This document shows, in pieces, positions 1 to 6,213 of a DNA stretch of 6,834 nt; position 1 is the first letter of the stretch, and each line of letters begins with the position of its first letter. The position numbers and the translations under genes were made by a program. This DNA comes from Hyphomicrobiales bacterium (lineage in GTDB: Bacteria > Pseudomonadota > Alphaproteobacteria > Rhizobiales > Beijerinckiaceae): positions 1-6,834 of the forward strand of contig JAQGKM010000114.1 of the NCBI GenBank assembly GCA_028290125.1, given 5' to 3'. Under the pieces are notes generated by a model. It was given only the letters and a program-made list of their open reading frames with translations, did no database searches and had not been told where the DNA came from.

Positions 1-644
1 GTCGATTCATACGGCAGTTCGTCGTGCAGGCGCTCGAACAGTTTCTCACGCGTGATTTCGGCGGCGAGCGAGCGCAGCGGCGCATCCGAGACCTGATCTT
101 CCGGGTAGAGCCAGGGACCTGGCTGCATCATCGGCGCAAGCGTCTCGCGCATCTTCTGCAGGCCATGGCCCTTCAGCGCCGAGATCATGAAGGTGTCGGT
201 GAACTGCACCTTTTCGTTCAGGTCGGCGGCGAGCTTCAGCAGGCGCGGAACGTCGATGGAATCGATCTTGTTCAGCACCAGCACTTTCTTTGAGCCGACC
301 TGCGCCAGCTTCTTGAGAATGTTCTGGACCTCGTCCGTGACGCCCTTCTTGACGTCGATCAAGAGCGCGATCACGTCGGCGTCGCCGGCGCCACCCCAGG
401 CCGAGGTCACCATGGCCCGGTCGAGCCGGCGTTTCGGGGCGAAGATGCCGGGCGTGTCGACGAAGATGATCTGCGACTGGCCTTCGATCGCGATGCCGCG
501 CACCAGCGAGCGCGTCGTCTGCACCTTGCGCGACACGATCGTCACCTTGGCGCCGACGAGCGCATTCATCAGCGTCGACTTGCCGGCGTTCGGCGCTCCG
601 ATGAGCGCGACGAAGCCGCAGCGCGTGTCGATGGTGTCGTTCAT
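1..644 (-). CDS. era: GTPase Era, 30S ribosome assembly factor (3' end cut off by window edge)
   Basis: Era binds the 3' end of 16S rRNA during 30S subunit maturation and couples this to GTP hydrolysis, acting in the cytoplasm at the inner membrane. The frame reads MNDTIDTRCGFVALIGAPNA at the start and stays open to the window edge for 214 complete codons; the family is about 300 residues. Visible G motifs are G1 GAPNAGKS (16-23), G3 DTPG (63-66), G4 NKID (125-128) and G5 SALKG (155-159). The last visible residues, RLHDELPYES, match the linker entering the C-terminal KH RNA-binding domain, which is mostly missing here. The ATG overlaps the rnc stop as ATGA, with AGG seven bases upstream of the ATG, so translation is probably coupled to rnc. 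In many alphaproteobacteria recO follows, but that lies outside. Identity is near certain from the motifs plus the rnc neighbour. Confidence 0.97.
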   Translation of the reverse strand, partial: MNDTIDTRCGFVALIGAPNAGKSTLMNALVGAKVTIVSRKVQTTRSLVRGIAIEGQSQIIFVDTPGIFAPKRRLDRAMVTSAWGGAGDADVIALLIDVKKGVTDEVQNILKKLAQVGSKKVLVLNKIDSIDVPRLLKLAADLNEKVQFTDTFMISALKGHGLQKMRETLAPMMQPGPWLYPEDQVSDAPLRSLAAEITREKLFERLHDELPYES

Positions 645-1366
645 GTTTCAGCCTGAGCTTTGTCGCCGGCCCAAACGCCCTCACGGATGAGAAACGCCTG
701 TGCGGCGGATTGTTCCGCGATACGCTTGGAAGAGCCCTTGCCCTCGGCGCCGTCCATGTCTTCGATCTCGACAGATATCACGAACACCGGCGCGTGCGGC
801 GGTCCCGAGCGCCCGACTTCCCGGTAGACCGGCGTCGGCTTGCCGCGCGCCTGCGCCCATTCCTGCAACGCCGTCTTCGGATCCCGCAAGGGCCGCCGCG
901 GCGCGTGCATGCGCGGCGTCCATGCCCGCTCCACGATGCCGCGTGCAGCGTCGAAACCGGCGTCGAGAAAGGCCGCGCCGATCAAGGCTTCGCAGATATC
1001 GCCCAGAATGGCGGTCTTTTTACGTCCGCCCGTCTGGGCTTCGCCGTCGCCGAGCCGGATATGCGGGCCGACGCCCCATTCGATCGCGACTTCAGCGCAG
1101 CTTTCCTTGCGCACGAGATCCGCGAGGCGGCGCGACAGCTCGCCTTCGGCTGCATCGGGAAAGGCGCGGTAGAGCATGTCGGAGACGGCGAGGCCGAGCA
1201 CGCGGTCGCCGAGGAATTCCAGCCGCTGGTAGGTGTCGCCGCGCGTCACCTCGGACGAAGAGGCGCTGACATGCGTGAGCGCGCGCGCGAGCAGTTTCGG
1301 GTCGGAATAGTCATGGCCGATCGCCGCCTCGAGGGCGGAGATCGGCGGCTTGACGAGACGGGCCAT
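641..1366 (-). CDS. rnc: Ribonuclease III
   Basis: RNase III cuts double-stranded RNA, processing rRNA precursors and some mRNAs, as a Mg2+-dependent homodimer. With the ATG at 1366 the protein has 241 residues, normal for the family. The nuclease domain carries the signature QRLEFLGDRVL (47-57). With E. coli numbering offset by nine, the catalytic residues are E50 (E41), D54 (D45), E74 (E65), D123 (D114) and E126 (E117). Position 47 is Gln where E. coli has Glu38. A double-stranded-RNA-binding domain follows from about 162 (DPKTALQEWAQ) to 229 (AEQSAAQAFL). The frame is open upstream to 1414, but that would lie inside lepB and add 16 residues without family resemblance. The 1366 start overlaps the lepB stop as TGATG, which favours translational coupling; no strong Shine-Dalgarno is seen. 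The stop overlaps the era start by four bases. Confidence 0.97.
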   Translation of the reverse strand: MARLVKPPISALEAAIGHDYSDPKLLARALTHVSASSSEVTRGDTYQRLEFLGDRVLGLAVSDMLYRAFPDAAEGELSRRLADLVRKESCAEVAIEWGVGPHIRLGDGEAQTGGRKKTAILGDICEALIGAAFLDAGFDAARGIVERAWTPRMHAPRRPLRDPKTALQEWAQARGKPTPVYREVGRSGPPHAPVFVISVEIEDMDGAEGKGSSKRIAEQSAAQAFLIREGVWAGDKAQAET

Positions 1367-2163
1367 CAACGCACCGGCTGGAACAACCGGCTCCAGCGAA
1401 CGGTCCACGGCCACTTCCAGAACTGCCAGGCGGCCTCGCCCTCGTCGACCGAGAAGAAGATCACCTCGGCGCGGCCGACGAAATTCTCGAACGGCACGAA
1501 GCCGACGCCGCCCTCTTCCGGCCCGACGCGCGAATCCGTGGAATTGTCGCGGTTGTCGCCCATCATGAAGTAATGGCCGGCGGGCACTTCGAAGACCTTG
1601 GTGTTGTCGTAATAGCCGGTGTCGCCGTCGCGCTCGATCACGAGGTGCGAGACGCCGCCAGGCAATGTTTCCTTGTAGGTCGCGACCGGCACGTCGCGCC
1701 CGAAGGCGTCGCGCGTGACGATCTTCACGGCGGGCTCGCGCACGGCCATCTGGCCGTTGATCAGCAGGCGGCCCTGCACCATCTGCACGCGATCGCCCGG
1801 CAGGCCGATGACACGCTTGATGTAGTCGGTCGAGCCGTCGCGGGGCAGCTTGAACACCGCGATGTCGCCGCGCTTGGGCTCGGAGCCCATGATGCGGCCC
1901 GAGAACACAGGCGGCGCGAAAGGCAGCGAGAACTTGGAATAGCCGTAGCTGTATTTCGACACGAACAGATAATCGCCAATCAGCAACGTCGGGATCAGCG
2001 AGCCGGACGGGCGGTTGAACGGCTGGACCAGCACGGTGCGCACGACCAGCGCGATCAGAAGCGCCTGGACGACGACCTTGATGGTCTCGCCAATGCCACC
2101 CTCCTGGGACTTGGTGGCCTTCTTGCTGTTCAAGCCGACAGGCTCGCTCATGGGATCACTCAT
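1366..2163 (-). CDS. lepB: Signal peptidase I
   Basis: Leader peptidase removes signal peptides from exported proteins on the outer face of the inner membrane. The 265-residue protein has one N-terminal membrane segment (about 28-46), followed by the Ser-Lys dyad: Ser55 in PSGSLIPTLLIGD and Lys116 in STDYIKRVIGLPGD. The C-terminal box MGDNRDNSTDSR spans 201-212. Two residues near the nucleophile are unusual: Arg51, where E. coli has the pocket residue Ile86, and Leu56 for Met91. I chose the ATG at 2163. The frame also opens at a TTG at 2205, but that sits where transcription from the candidate promoter would begin; a second ATG at 2151 is possible. Ribosome-binding sequence is weak (GAG about ten bases upstream). 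The stop overlaps the rnc start, so lepB-rnc-era look like one unit. Identity is secure; the exact start is moderately sure. Confidence 0.96.
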   Translation of the reverse strand: MSDPMSEPVGLNSKKATKSQEGGIGETIKVVVQALLIALVVRTVLVQPFNRPSGSLIPTLLIGDYLFVSKYSYGYSKFSLPFAPPVFSGRIMGSEPKRGDIAVFKLPRDGSTDYIKRVIGLPGDRVQMVQGRLLINGQMAVREPAVKIVTRDAFGRDVPVATYKETLPGGVSHLVIERDGDTGYYDNTKVFEVPAGHYFMMGDNRDNSTDSRVGPEEGGVGFVPFENFVGRAEVIFFSVDEGEAAWQFWKWPWTVRWSRLFQPVR

Positions 2164-2214
2164 CTTTGGCGACTCAAGCGCCCGCCGGGGCGCAACGCCC
2201 CTCAAGGTTGGCAG

Positions 2215-2243
2215 CTATAGCGACTGCGCTTCGCAGAGGGAAG
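2215..2243 (-). promoter_or_regulatory. Candidate sigma70-type promoter for lepB-rnc-era
   Basis: Read on the minus strand, CTTCCC (2243-2238) is followed after 17 bases by CTATAG (2220-2215). This resembles the alphaproteobacterial housekeeping pattern CTTGAC-N17-CTATAT: four of six matches at -35 and five of six at -10. Transcription would start near 2208, giving a leader of about 45 bases before the lepB ATG at 2163. The spacer contains a small perfect hairpin, CTGCG-loop-CGCAG (2224-2236). The site lies just downstream of the inverted repeat that separates acpS from lepB. It was found by eye only; chance matches in 260 bases are possible. Confidence 0.4.
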
Positions 2244-2261
2244 TGCGGCGCAGCGTCTAAC

Positions 2262-2420
2262 CTCGTCATTGCGAGAAGCGAAGCGACGTGGCAATCCATC
2301 TTTGGTTCAGCGAAACCCACGGTCTCCACCGCACCCGGGCGTCGCGTCGGCAGGCCTAGCCGCCGGCGTCAGGCGCCCGACGATGGATAGCCGCGTCGCC
2401 TTCGGCTCCTCGCAATGACG
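2262..2420. repeat. Composite inverted-repeat element between acpS and lepB (REP/BIME-like)
   Basis: The left arm (2264-2300) begins CGTCATTGCGAG and ends GGCAATCCATC. The right arm (2382-2420) begins GATGGATAGCCGCG and ends CTCGCAATGACG. They are imperfect reverse complements, with identical outer 12 bases and several internal differences. The 81 bases between them hold further complementary stretches, for example CGTCGG (2345-2350) with CCGACG (2377-2382) and GGGCG (2337-2341) with CGCCC (2374-2378). The right arm ends three bases past the acpS stop. The same arm family recurs at 4319-4358 and 6214-6335. Such sequences are frequent in intergenic DNA of Hyphomicrobiales. As RNA the element could fold and affect acpS mRNA stability or separate acpS from lepB, which is inference. 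No coding gene is apparent in the 260-base gap. Confidence 0.85.
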
Positions 2421-2423
2421 CGG

Positions 2424-2819
2424 CTAAGGCCTCGCCTCGATGATCACATGCGCCATCGCCAGCGGGTATTCGTCCGTGATCGTCAGGTGGATGACCGCCT
2501 CGCACCCCGCCGGGGTCAGCTCGGCGAGCCGGCGCGCGGCGCCGCCCGTCAGCTTCATGGTGGGCTGGCCGCTGGGCAGGTTCACCACGCCCATGTCGCG
2601 CCAGAAGACGCCCCGCCGCAGGCCGGTGCCGAGCGCCTTGGAGCAGGCCTCCTTGGCGGCGAAACGCTTGGCATAGGAGGCGGCGCGCTGGGCCCGGCGC
2701 TCCGACTTCGCCTGTTCGACCGGCGTGAAGCACCTCGACACGAACCTCGCGCCATGACGGTCGAGCACGCGCTCGATCCGGCGGATGTCGCAGAGATCGG
2801 AGCCCATGCCCAGGATCAT
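2424..2819 (-). CDS. acpS: Holo-[acyl-carrier-protein] synthase
   Basis: AcpS transfers 4'-phosphopantetheine from coenzyme A to a serine of apo-acyl carrier protein, making the active carrier for fatty acid synthesis in the cytoplasm. The 131-residue protein is of normal family length. It opens MILGMGSDLCDIRRIERV, with the metal-binding Asp8, and has the second signature RFAAKEACSKALGTG at 52-66, in which Glu57 is the other metal ligand. The C-terminal part ends in a typical LTITDEYPLAMAHVIIEA strand region. The start codon is four bases after the pdxJ stop. A Shine-Dalgarno GGGAG (2833-2829) sits nine bases upstream of the ATG, inside the last pdxJ codons, so the two genes are surely co-transcribed. 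The stop is TAG at 2426-2424, and the inverted-repeat element begins almost immediately downstream. Confidence 0.96.
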   Translation of the reverse strand: MILGMGSDLCDIRRIERVLDRHGARFVSRCFTPVEQAKSERRAQRAASYAKRFAAKEACSKALGTGLRRGVFWRDMGVVNLPSGQPTMKLTGGAARRLAELTPAGCEAVIHLTITDEYPLAMAHVIIEARP

Positions 2820-2823
2820 CGTC

Positions 2824-3573
2824 TCAGGCTCCCGCCCTGCCCTCGTCCATGGCGGCGCGCATGGCGGCGATGGCTTTCGGCAGGCCGACGAACAAAGCCT
2901 CGCCCATCAGGAAATGCCCGATGTTCAGTTCGACCACCTGCGGCAGCGCCGCTATGATGCGCGCGGTCTCGTAATCGAGCCCGTGTCCGGCATGGCATTC
3001 GATGCCGAGTTCGGCCGCGCGGGCTGCGGCGATCTGGATGCGCTCGAACTCGCGCGGCGCGGAGTCGGACCCTTCGGTCACTGCCTCGCACCAAGCGCCG
3101 GTGTGGAGTTCGACCACCGGCGCGCCGATGGACTTCGCAGCGTCCAGCGCGTCGGGCGACGGCTCGATGAACAGCGATACCCGGATGCCCGCCGCCTTCA
3201 GCCGCGCGGTCGCGTCGCGGATGTGGTCGTGACCGCCGATCACGTCGAGGCCGCCCTCGGTGGTGCGCTCGGTGCGCTTCTCGGGCACCAGGCAGGCGGC
3301 ATGCGGCGAGGTGGCGAGCGCAATGCCGACCATCTCCTCCGTCGCCGCCATTTCGAAATTCAGCGGCCTGGAAATCGACGCCATCAGGCGGCGAATGTCC
3401 TCGTCGCGGATGTGGCGGCGGTCTTCGCGCAGATGCGCGGTGATGCCGTCGGCGCCCGCCTCGATGGCGAGCAGCGCGCCGCGCACCGGGTCCGGCAAGG
3501 CGCCGCCACGCGCATTGCGCACGGTCGCGATGTGATCGATGTTGACGCCCAGACGCAGCCGCGGCGCGCTCAT
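2824..3573 (-). CDS. pdxJ: Pyridoxine 5'-phosphate synthase
   Basis: PdxJ condenses 1-deoxy-D-xylulose 5-phosphate with 3-amino-2-oxopropyl phosphate to give pyridoxine 5'-phosphate, the ring-closing step of the DXP-dependent vitamin B6 pathway. The 249-residue protein is a TIM barrel of expected length. Family landmarks are VNIDHIATVRNARG (10-23, with His14 and Arg22), GITAHLREDRRHI (43-55, with His47), NFEMAAT (72-78, with Glu74), ECHAGHGLDY (192-201, with His197) and ELNIGHFLMGEALFVGL near the C terminus. The start ATG at 3573 follows the pyrE stop after a single base; GAAGG lies nine bases upstream, within the end of pyrE. It is followed closely by acpS, the same pair order as in enterobacteria and many other proteobacteria. 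Nothing odd was seen, and the identity is secure. Confidence 0.97.
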   Translation of the reverse strand: MSAPRLRLGVNIDHIATVRNARGGALPDPVRGALLAIEAGADGITAHLREDRRHIRDEDIRRLMASISRPLNFEMAATEEMVGIALATSPHAACLVPEKRTERTTEGGLDVIGGHDHIRDATARLKAAGIRVSLFIEPSPDALDAAKSIGAPVVELHTGAWCEAVTEGSDSAPREFERIQIAAARAAELGIECHAGHGLDYETARIIAALPQVVELNIGHFLMGEALFVGLPKAIAAMRAAMDEGRAGA

Positions 3574-3574
3574 G

Positions 3575-4171
3575 TCATGACGCCTTCAGGCCGCGGCTGC
3601 CGGGCTTCACCGGCGGCAGGGCTGCAAGTTCCGGCGGCAGATCGTCGGGCGAATAATTCGGAATATCCATGGTGGCGAGCGCCACGACCGGCACGCCGAC
3701 CTCGGCGCGGCCCCCCGAACGGTCGATCAGGCAGGCGGCGGCGACGACCTTTGCCCCGCCGGTCAGGTGCTCCTGCAGCGAGTCCAGCGTCTCGCGCACC
3801 GACAGGCCCGTGGTGACAATGTCCTCGACGGTCACGACCTTTGCGCCCGGCTCGATCTCGAAGCCGCGACGGAGCGCAAACTTGCCGTTCTCGCGCTCGA
3901 CGAAGATTGCCTTGGCGCCCAGATGCCGCGCAGTTTCATAGCCCGGCACGATTCCGCCCACGGCCGGCGACACGACGACATCGATCTTGCCGAACTGCGC
4001 CTCGATCTTTTCAGCCAGAGCCTTGCACAGCCGCTCGGTGCGCTTCGGGTCCTGGAAGACGAACATCTTCTGCAGGAAGACGGGGCTGCGCAGGCCCGAC
4101 GTCAGGATAAAATGCCCCTGCAGCAGAGCGCCGGCTGCCCGGAATTCGTCCAGAACCTCATTCTCGGTCAT
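3575..4171 (-). CDS. pyrE: Orotate phosphoribosyltransferase
   Basis: PyrE joins orotate to PRPP to form orotidine 5'-monophosphate in de novo pyrimidine synthesis. The protein is 198 residues and has the PRPP-binding loop VVTVEDIVTTGLS (112-124), with the paired acidic residues Glu116-Asp117. Other family regions are GHFILTSGLRSPVFLQK (19-35), SPAVGGIVPGYETAR (68-82) and FVERENGKFALRRGF (90-104). The ERENGK...LRRGF form is the variant seen in alphaproteobacteria and thermophiles rather than the E. coli form. The ATG at 4171 has a good Shine-Dalgarno, GAGGGG (4185-4180), eight bases upstream. It is the first gene of the tight pyrE-pdxJ-acpS block, and its promoter probably lies just upstream (candidate at 4199-4227). 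No attenuator-like leader peptide or U-tract hairpin is seen before it. Confidence 0.96.
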   Translation of the reverse strand: MTENEVLDEFRAAGALLQGHFILTSGLRSPVFLQKMFVFQDPKRTERLCKALAEKIEAQFGKIDVVVSPAVGGIVPGYETARHLGAKAIFVERENGKFALRRGFEIEPGAKVVTVEDIVTTGLSVRETLDSLQEHLTGGAKVVAAACLIDRSGGRAEVGVPVVALATMDIPNYSPDDLPPELAALPPVKPGSRGLKAS

Positions 4172-4198
4172 GCGTCCAGCCCCTCGTTATGGCGGGTG

Positions 4199-4227
4199 TT
4201 TTAGGGCGGCTTGAGGCACGGCACAAG
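4199..4227 (-). promoter_or_regulatory. Candidate sigma70-type promoter for pyrE-pdxJ-acpS
   Basis: On the minus strand CTTGTG (4227-4222) is followed after exactly 17 bases by CTAAAA (4204-4199). This fits the alphaproteobacterial pattern CTTGAC-N17-CTATAT with four of six matches at each box. Transcription would begin near 4192, giving a leader of about 20 bases that contains the GAGGGG ribosome-binding site of pyrE. The C/G-rich hairpin repeat starts about ten bases upstream of the -35 box. Called by eye only. Confidence 0.4.
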
Positions 4228-4237
4228 GTCGGTCGCT

Positions 4238-4290
4238 TCCTTCCCCCTTGTGGGGAGGGCGACTCGCCGAAGGCGAGCGGGGTGGGGGTC
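4238..4290. repeat. C/G-rich double-hairpin intergenic repeat
   Basis: On the plus strand this reads as a C-run, TTGT, G-run segment followed by GACTCGCCGAAGGCGAGCGG and a G-rich tail. Two hairpins are visible: CCCC (4244-4247) with GGGG (4252-4255) around TTGT, and CTCGCC (4263-4268) with GGCGAG (4272-4277) around GAA. The first C-run could alternatively pair with the terminal G-run at 4284-4288. Similar CCCCTTGTGGGGAGGG-type sequences are dispersed in intergenic regions of many alphaproteobacteria, so this is probably a mobile or dispersed repeat and not a specific regulator. It lacks a U-tract in either direction, so it is not a standard intrinsic terminator for the ABC gene. Only one copy is present in this window. 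Confidence 0.65.
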
Positions 4291-4318
4291 GACGCATCTC
4301 ACCGCGATGAACACCCGA

Positions 4319-4358
4319 AGATGGATTGCCGCGTCGCTGCGCTCCTCGCAATGACGAG
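4319..4358. repeat. Solo arm of the TCATTGCGAG-type repeat, 3' of the ABC gene
   Basis: The segment starts GATGGATTGCCGCGTCGC (from 4320) and ends CTCCTCGCAATGACG. It closely matches the right arm of the element at 2382-2420, differing mainly in a two-base length change in the middle, and shares its ends with the arm at 6304-6335. No complementary left arm is present nearby. The conserved ends ATTGC and GCAAT can pair with each other. It begins about ten bases beyond the ABC transporter stop codon, in the 197-base gap before pyrE. Together with the C/G-rich repeat and the candidate promoter it accounts for most of this gap; I see no gene in it. Confidence 0.75.
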
Positions 4359-4368
4359 GAAAGCCCCC

Positions 4369-6156
4369 CTACTCCGCCGCCTCCGCCAGAAACGCGCCCG
4401 ACTGCGTCTGCACGAGCCGCCGGTAAAGCCCGCCCTCGCGGCGCATCAGTTCCGCGTGGGTGCCGTCTTCCGCCACCCGGCCCTTGTCGAACACCAGGAT
4501 CCTGTCCAGCCGCTGCACGGTCGAGAGCCGGTGCGCGATCACGATGGTGGTGCGGCCTGAAGCGAGCCGGTCCATCGCCTCGCGGATGTAGGTCTCCGAC
4601 ACGCTGTCGAGGCTCGACGTCGCCTCGTCGAGGATGAGGATCGGCGTTGCCGCCAGAATGGCCCGCGCGATGGCGACGCGCTGGCGTTCGCCGCCCGACA
4701 GTTTTACCCCGCGCTCGCCGACCAGCGTCGCGTAGCCCTTCGGCAGCTCGCGCACGAATTCGTCCACATGGGCGAGCTTCGCCGCCTCGACGATCTCGCG
4801 CTCGCTCGCGCCGGGCCGGCCGTAGGCGATGTTCTCGCCGATCGAACGGTGAAACAACACCGGGTCCTGCGGCACGAGGCCGACCGCCTCGCGCAACGAG
4901 GCCTGCGTGACCTCCGCAATGTCCTGCCCGTCGATCACGATGCGCCCGCCTTCGAGATCGTAGAGCCGCTGCACGAGCTTCACGAAAGTCGATTTTCCGG
5001 CGCCAGACTGGCCGACAAGCCCGACCCTCTGCCCCGCCGGGATCTGCAGCGAGAAATCCGAATAGAGCGGCTCGCGCGCGCCCTTGTAGCGGAAGGTGAC
5101 ATGCTCGAACGCCAGCGCGCCCTGGCTGACGGCGAGCGTGGCGGCGCCGGGAACGTCCGCGACCTGCAGGTCCGCGGTCCGGAAGTCCAGCACGTCGTCC
5201 ATGTCGTTGATGGTGCGCTGGAGCGCGCGCACATGTTGCGCGATGTCGCGCAGATAGCCGGTGATGAGGAATTGCGTGGCGATCAGCGAGGTGATGTCGC
5301 CGGGCGTCGCGCGGCCCTGCGTCCACAGCCAGAGGCCCGTGCCGAGCATGCCGATCTGCAGGATGATGAGCAGGAACGCCTGCACGAGTCCCGACACCGC
5401 GCTGCGATCCCACGAGCGCACAGCGCGCCATTCCCAGTTGCTGGCGACATCGGCAAATTGCGCGTCCTCCCGGCCCTCGGCGGCGAAGCTTTTCACCACC
5501 GCATTGCCGGTGATGGAATCGGCGAGCACGCCGCTCATCTTCGAATCCCACTCGCGCGCTTCGACATTGGCGGGGCGGATCCAGTAGACGGCGAGCGTCA
5601 CCACCACGATGAGAAACACGAGGATCGACACGCCCACGACCAGCCCGAGGATCGGCCAGCGGAAGGCGAAGACGGCGGTCACGCCCGTGACCACGACGAA
5701 GGCCGGCACGAGGCCGAACATCAGTGTGTCGGTGAAGGTGTCGAAGGCCGTCATGCCGCGCGTGATCTTGCGCACCGTCGCGCCCGCGAAGGAATTGGCG
5801 TGCCAGTCGGAGGAGAACCGCTGCACCTTGGCGAAGGCGTCGCGCCCGATGGTGGTGATGGCCCGCGCGCTGAGCCGGTTCAGCACGAAGGTGACGACCT
5901 GCCGCGACACCTGGAACAAAGCGCCGAGCGCCACGAACAGCGCCAGCGCATGGATCGCAGGCCACGGATTTTCCGGAACGCCGGACGCAATGGCGTCCAC
6001 CAGCCAGCCCGACGCGACCGGGATCGACACATCGACCAGCGTGGAGGCGATGCGCACGCCAAGCAGCGTGCCGAACAATTTTGGGGAGAGCAGCCAGTAA
6101 TGCGTCACAAAGGGCAGGACGCGCGCAACCTTGGCCTTGTTTCCGGGCTTCTTCAT
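4369..6156 (-). CDS. ABC exporter half-transporter, fused permease and ATPase (ABCB/MsbA type)
   Basis: This 595-residue inner-membrane protein should dimerise and export a substrate using ATP. The N-terminal half (about 20-310) is a type I exporter membrane domain with hydrophobic stretches near 27-50, 66-92, 143-165, 168-192, 255-278 and 285-302. The C-terminal half is the nucleotide-binding domain: Walker A GQSGAGKST (382-390), Q-loop Gln430 in LVPQDPVLFH, signature LSGGERQR (486-493), Walker B ILILDEATSSLD (506-517) and H-loop His542 in IVIAHRLS. All catalytic residues are present. Substrate cannot be told from sequence: lipid, drug or metal-conjugate export are all possible. I chose the ATG at 6156 (MKKPGNK); the frame stays open upstream to 6708 but runs through a repeat and the divergent gene, so that extension is spurious. 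No good Shine-Dalgarno is visible. The gene is monocistronic or first in its unit, divergent from the gene at 6390. Confidence 0.93.
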   Translation of the reverse strand: MKKPGNKAKVARVLPFVTHYWLLSPKLFGTLLGVRIASTLVDVSIPVASGWLVDAIASGVPENPWPAIHALALFVALGALFQVSRQVVTFVLNRLSARAITTIGRDAFAKVQRFSSDWHANSFAGATVRKITRGMTAFDTFTDTLMFGLVPAFVVVTGVTAVFAFRWPILGLVVGVSILVFLIVVVTLAVYWIRPANVEAREWDSKMSGVLADSITGNAVVKSFAAEGREDAQFADVASNWEWRAVRSWDRSAVSGLVQAFLLIILQIGMLGTGLWLWTQGRATPGDITSLIATQFLITGYLRDIAQHVRALQRTINDMDDVLDFRTADLQVADVPGAATLAVSQGALAFEHVTFRYKGAREPLYSDFSLQIPAGQRVGLVGQSGAGKSTFVKLVQRLYDLEGGRIVIDGQDIAEVTQASLREAVGLVPQDPVLFHRSIGENIAYGRPGASEREIVEAAKLAHVDEFVRELPKGYATLVGERGVKLSGGERQRVAIARAILAATPILILDEATSSLDSVSETYIREAMDRLASGRTTIVIAHRLSTVQRLDRILVFDKGRVAEDGTHAELMRREGGLYRRLVQTQSGAFLAEAAE

Positions 6157-6213
6157 GAGCCGGTTATGGCGCGCCGGGGGGTGCGGGGCAATGGGGGCGA
6201 ACACACACCCTTG

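Noticed and set aside
1367..1414. Longer RNase III start at 1414
   Set aside because: It would place 16 extra residues inside lepB; the ATG at 1366 overlaps the lepB stop as TGATG and gives normal family length.
710..1573. Long plus-strand frame opposite rnc and lepB
   Set aside because: It is antisense across two recognised genes, with no motif and no ribosome site worth noting.
2166..2390. Small plus-strand frame through the acpS-lepB gap
   Set aside because: It is made largely of repeat sequence (RSEATWQSI) and overlaps the lepB start and promoter region on the other strand.
2262..2420. CRISPR or attachment-site interpretation of the arm repeats
   Set aside because: Copies are inverted pairs or single arms at distant places with no regular spacing, no equal-length spacers, no tRNA and no integrase.
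2785..3816. Long plus-strand frame opposite pdxJ and pyrE
   Set aside because: It is antisense to two well-recognised enzymes, spans their junction and has no domain; typical third-position GC shadow.
4239..4290. Possible rho-independent terminator for the ABC gene
   Set aside because: Hairpins are present but no T-run follows on the minus strand, and the sequence matches a dispersed repeat type.
4187..5965. A 592-codon minus-strand frame within the ABC gene
   Set aside because: It is a shifted frame of the ABC gene, Arg/Ala/Gly rich and without motifs; the true frame carries Walker A, the signature and Walker B.
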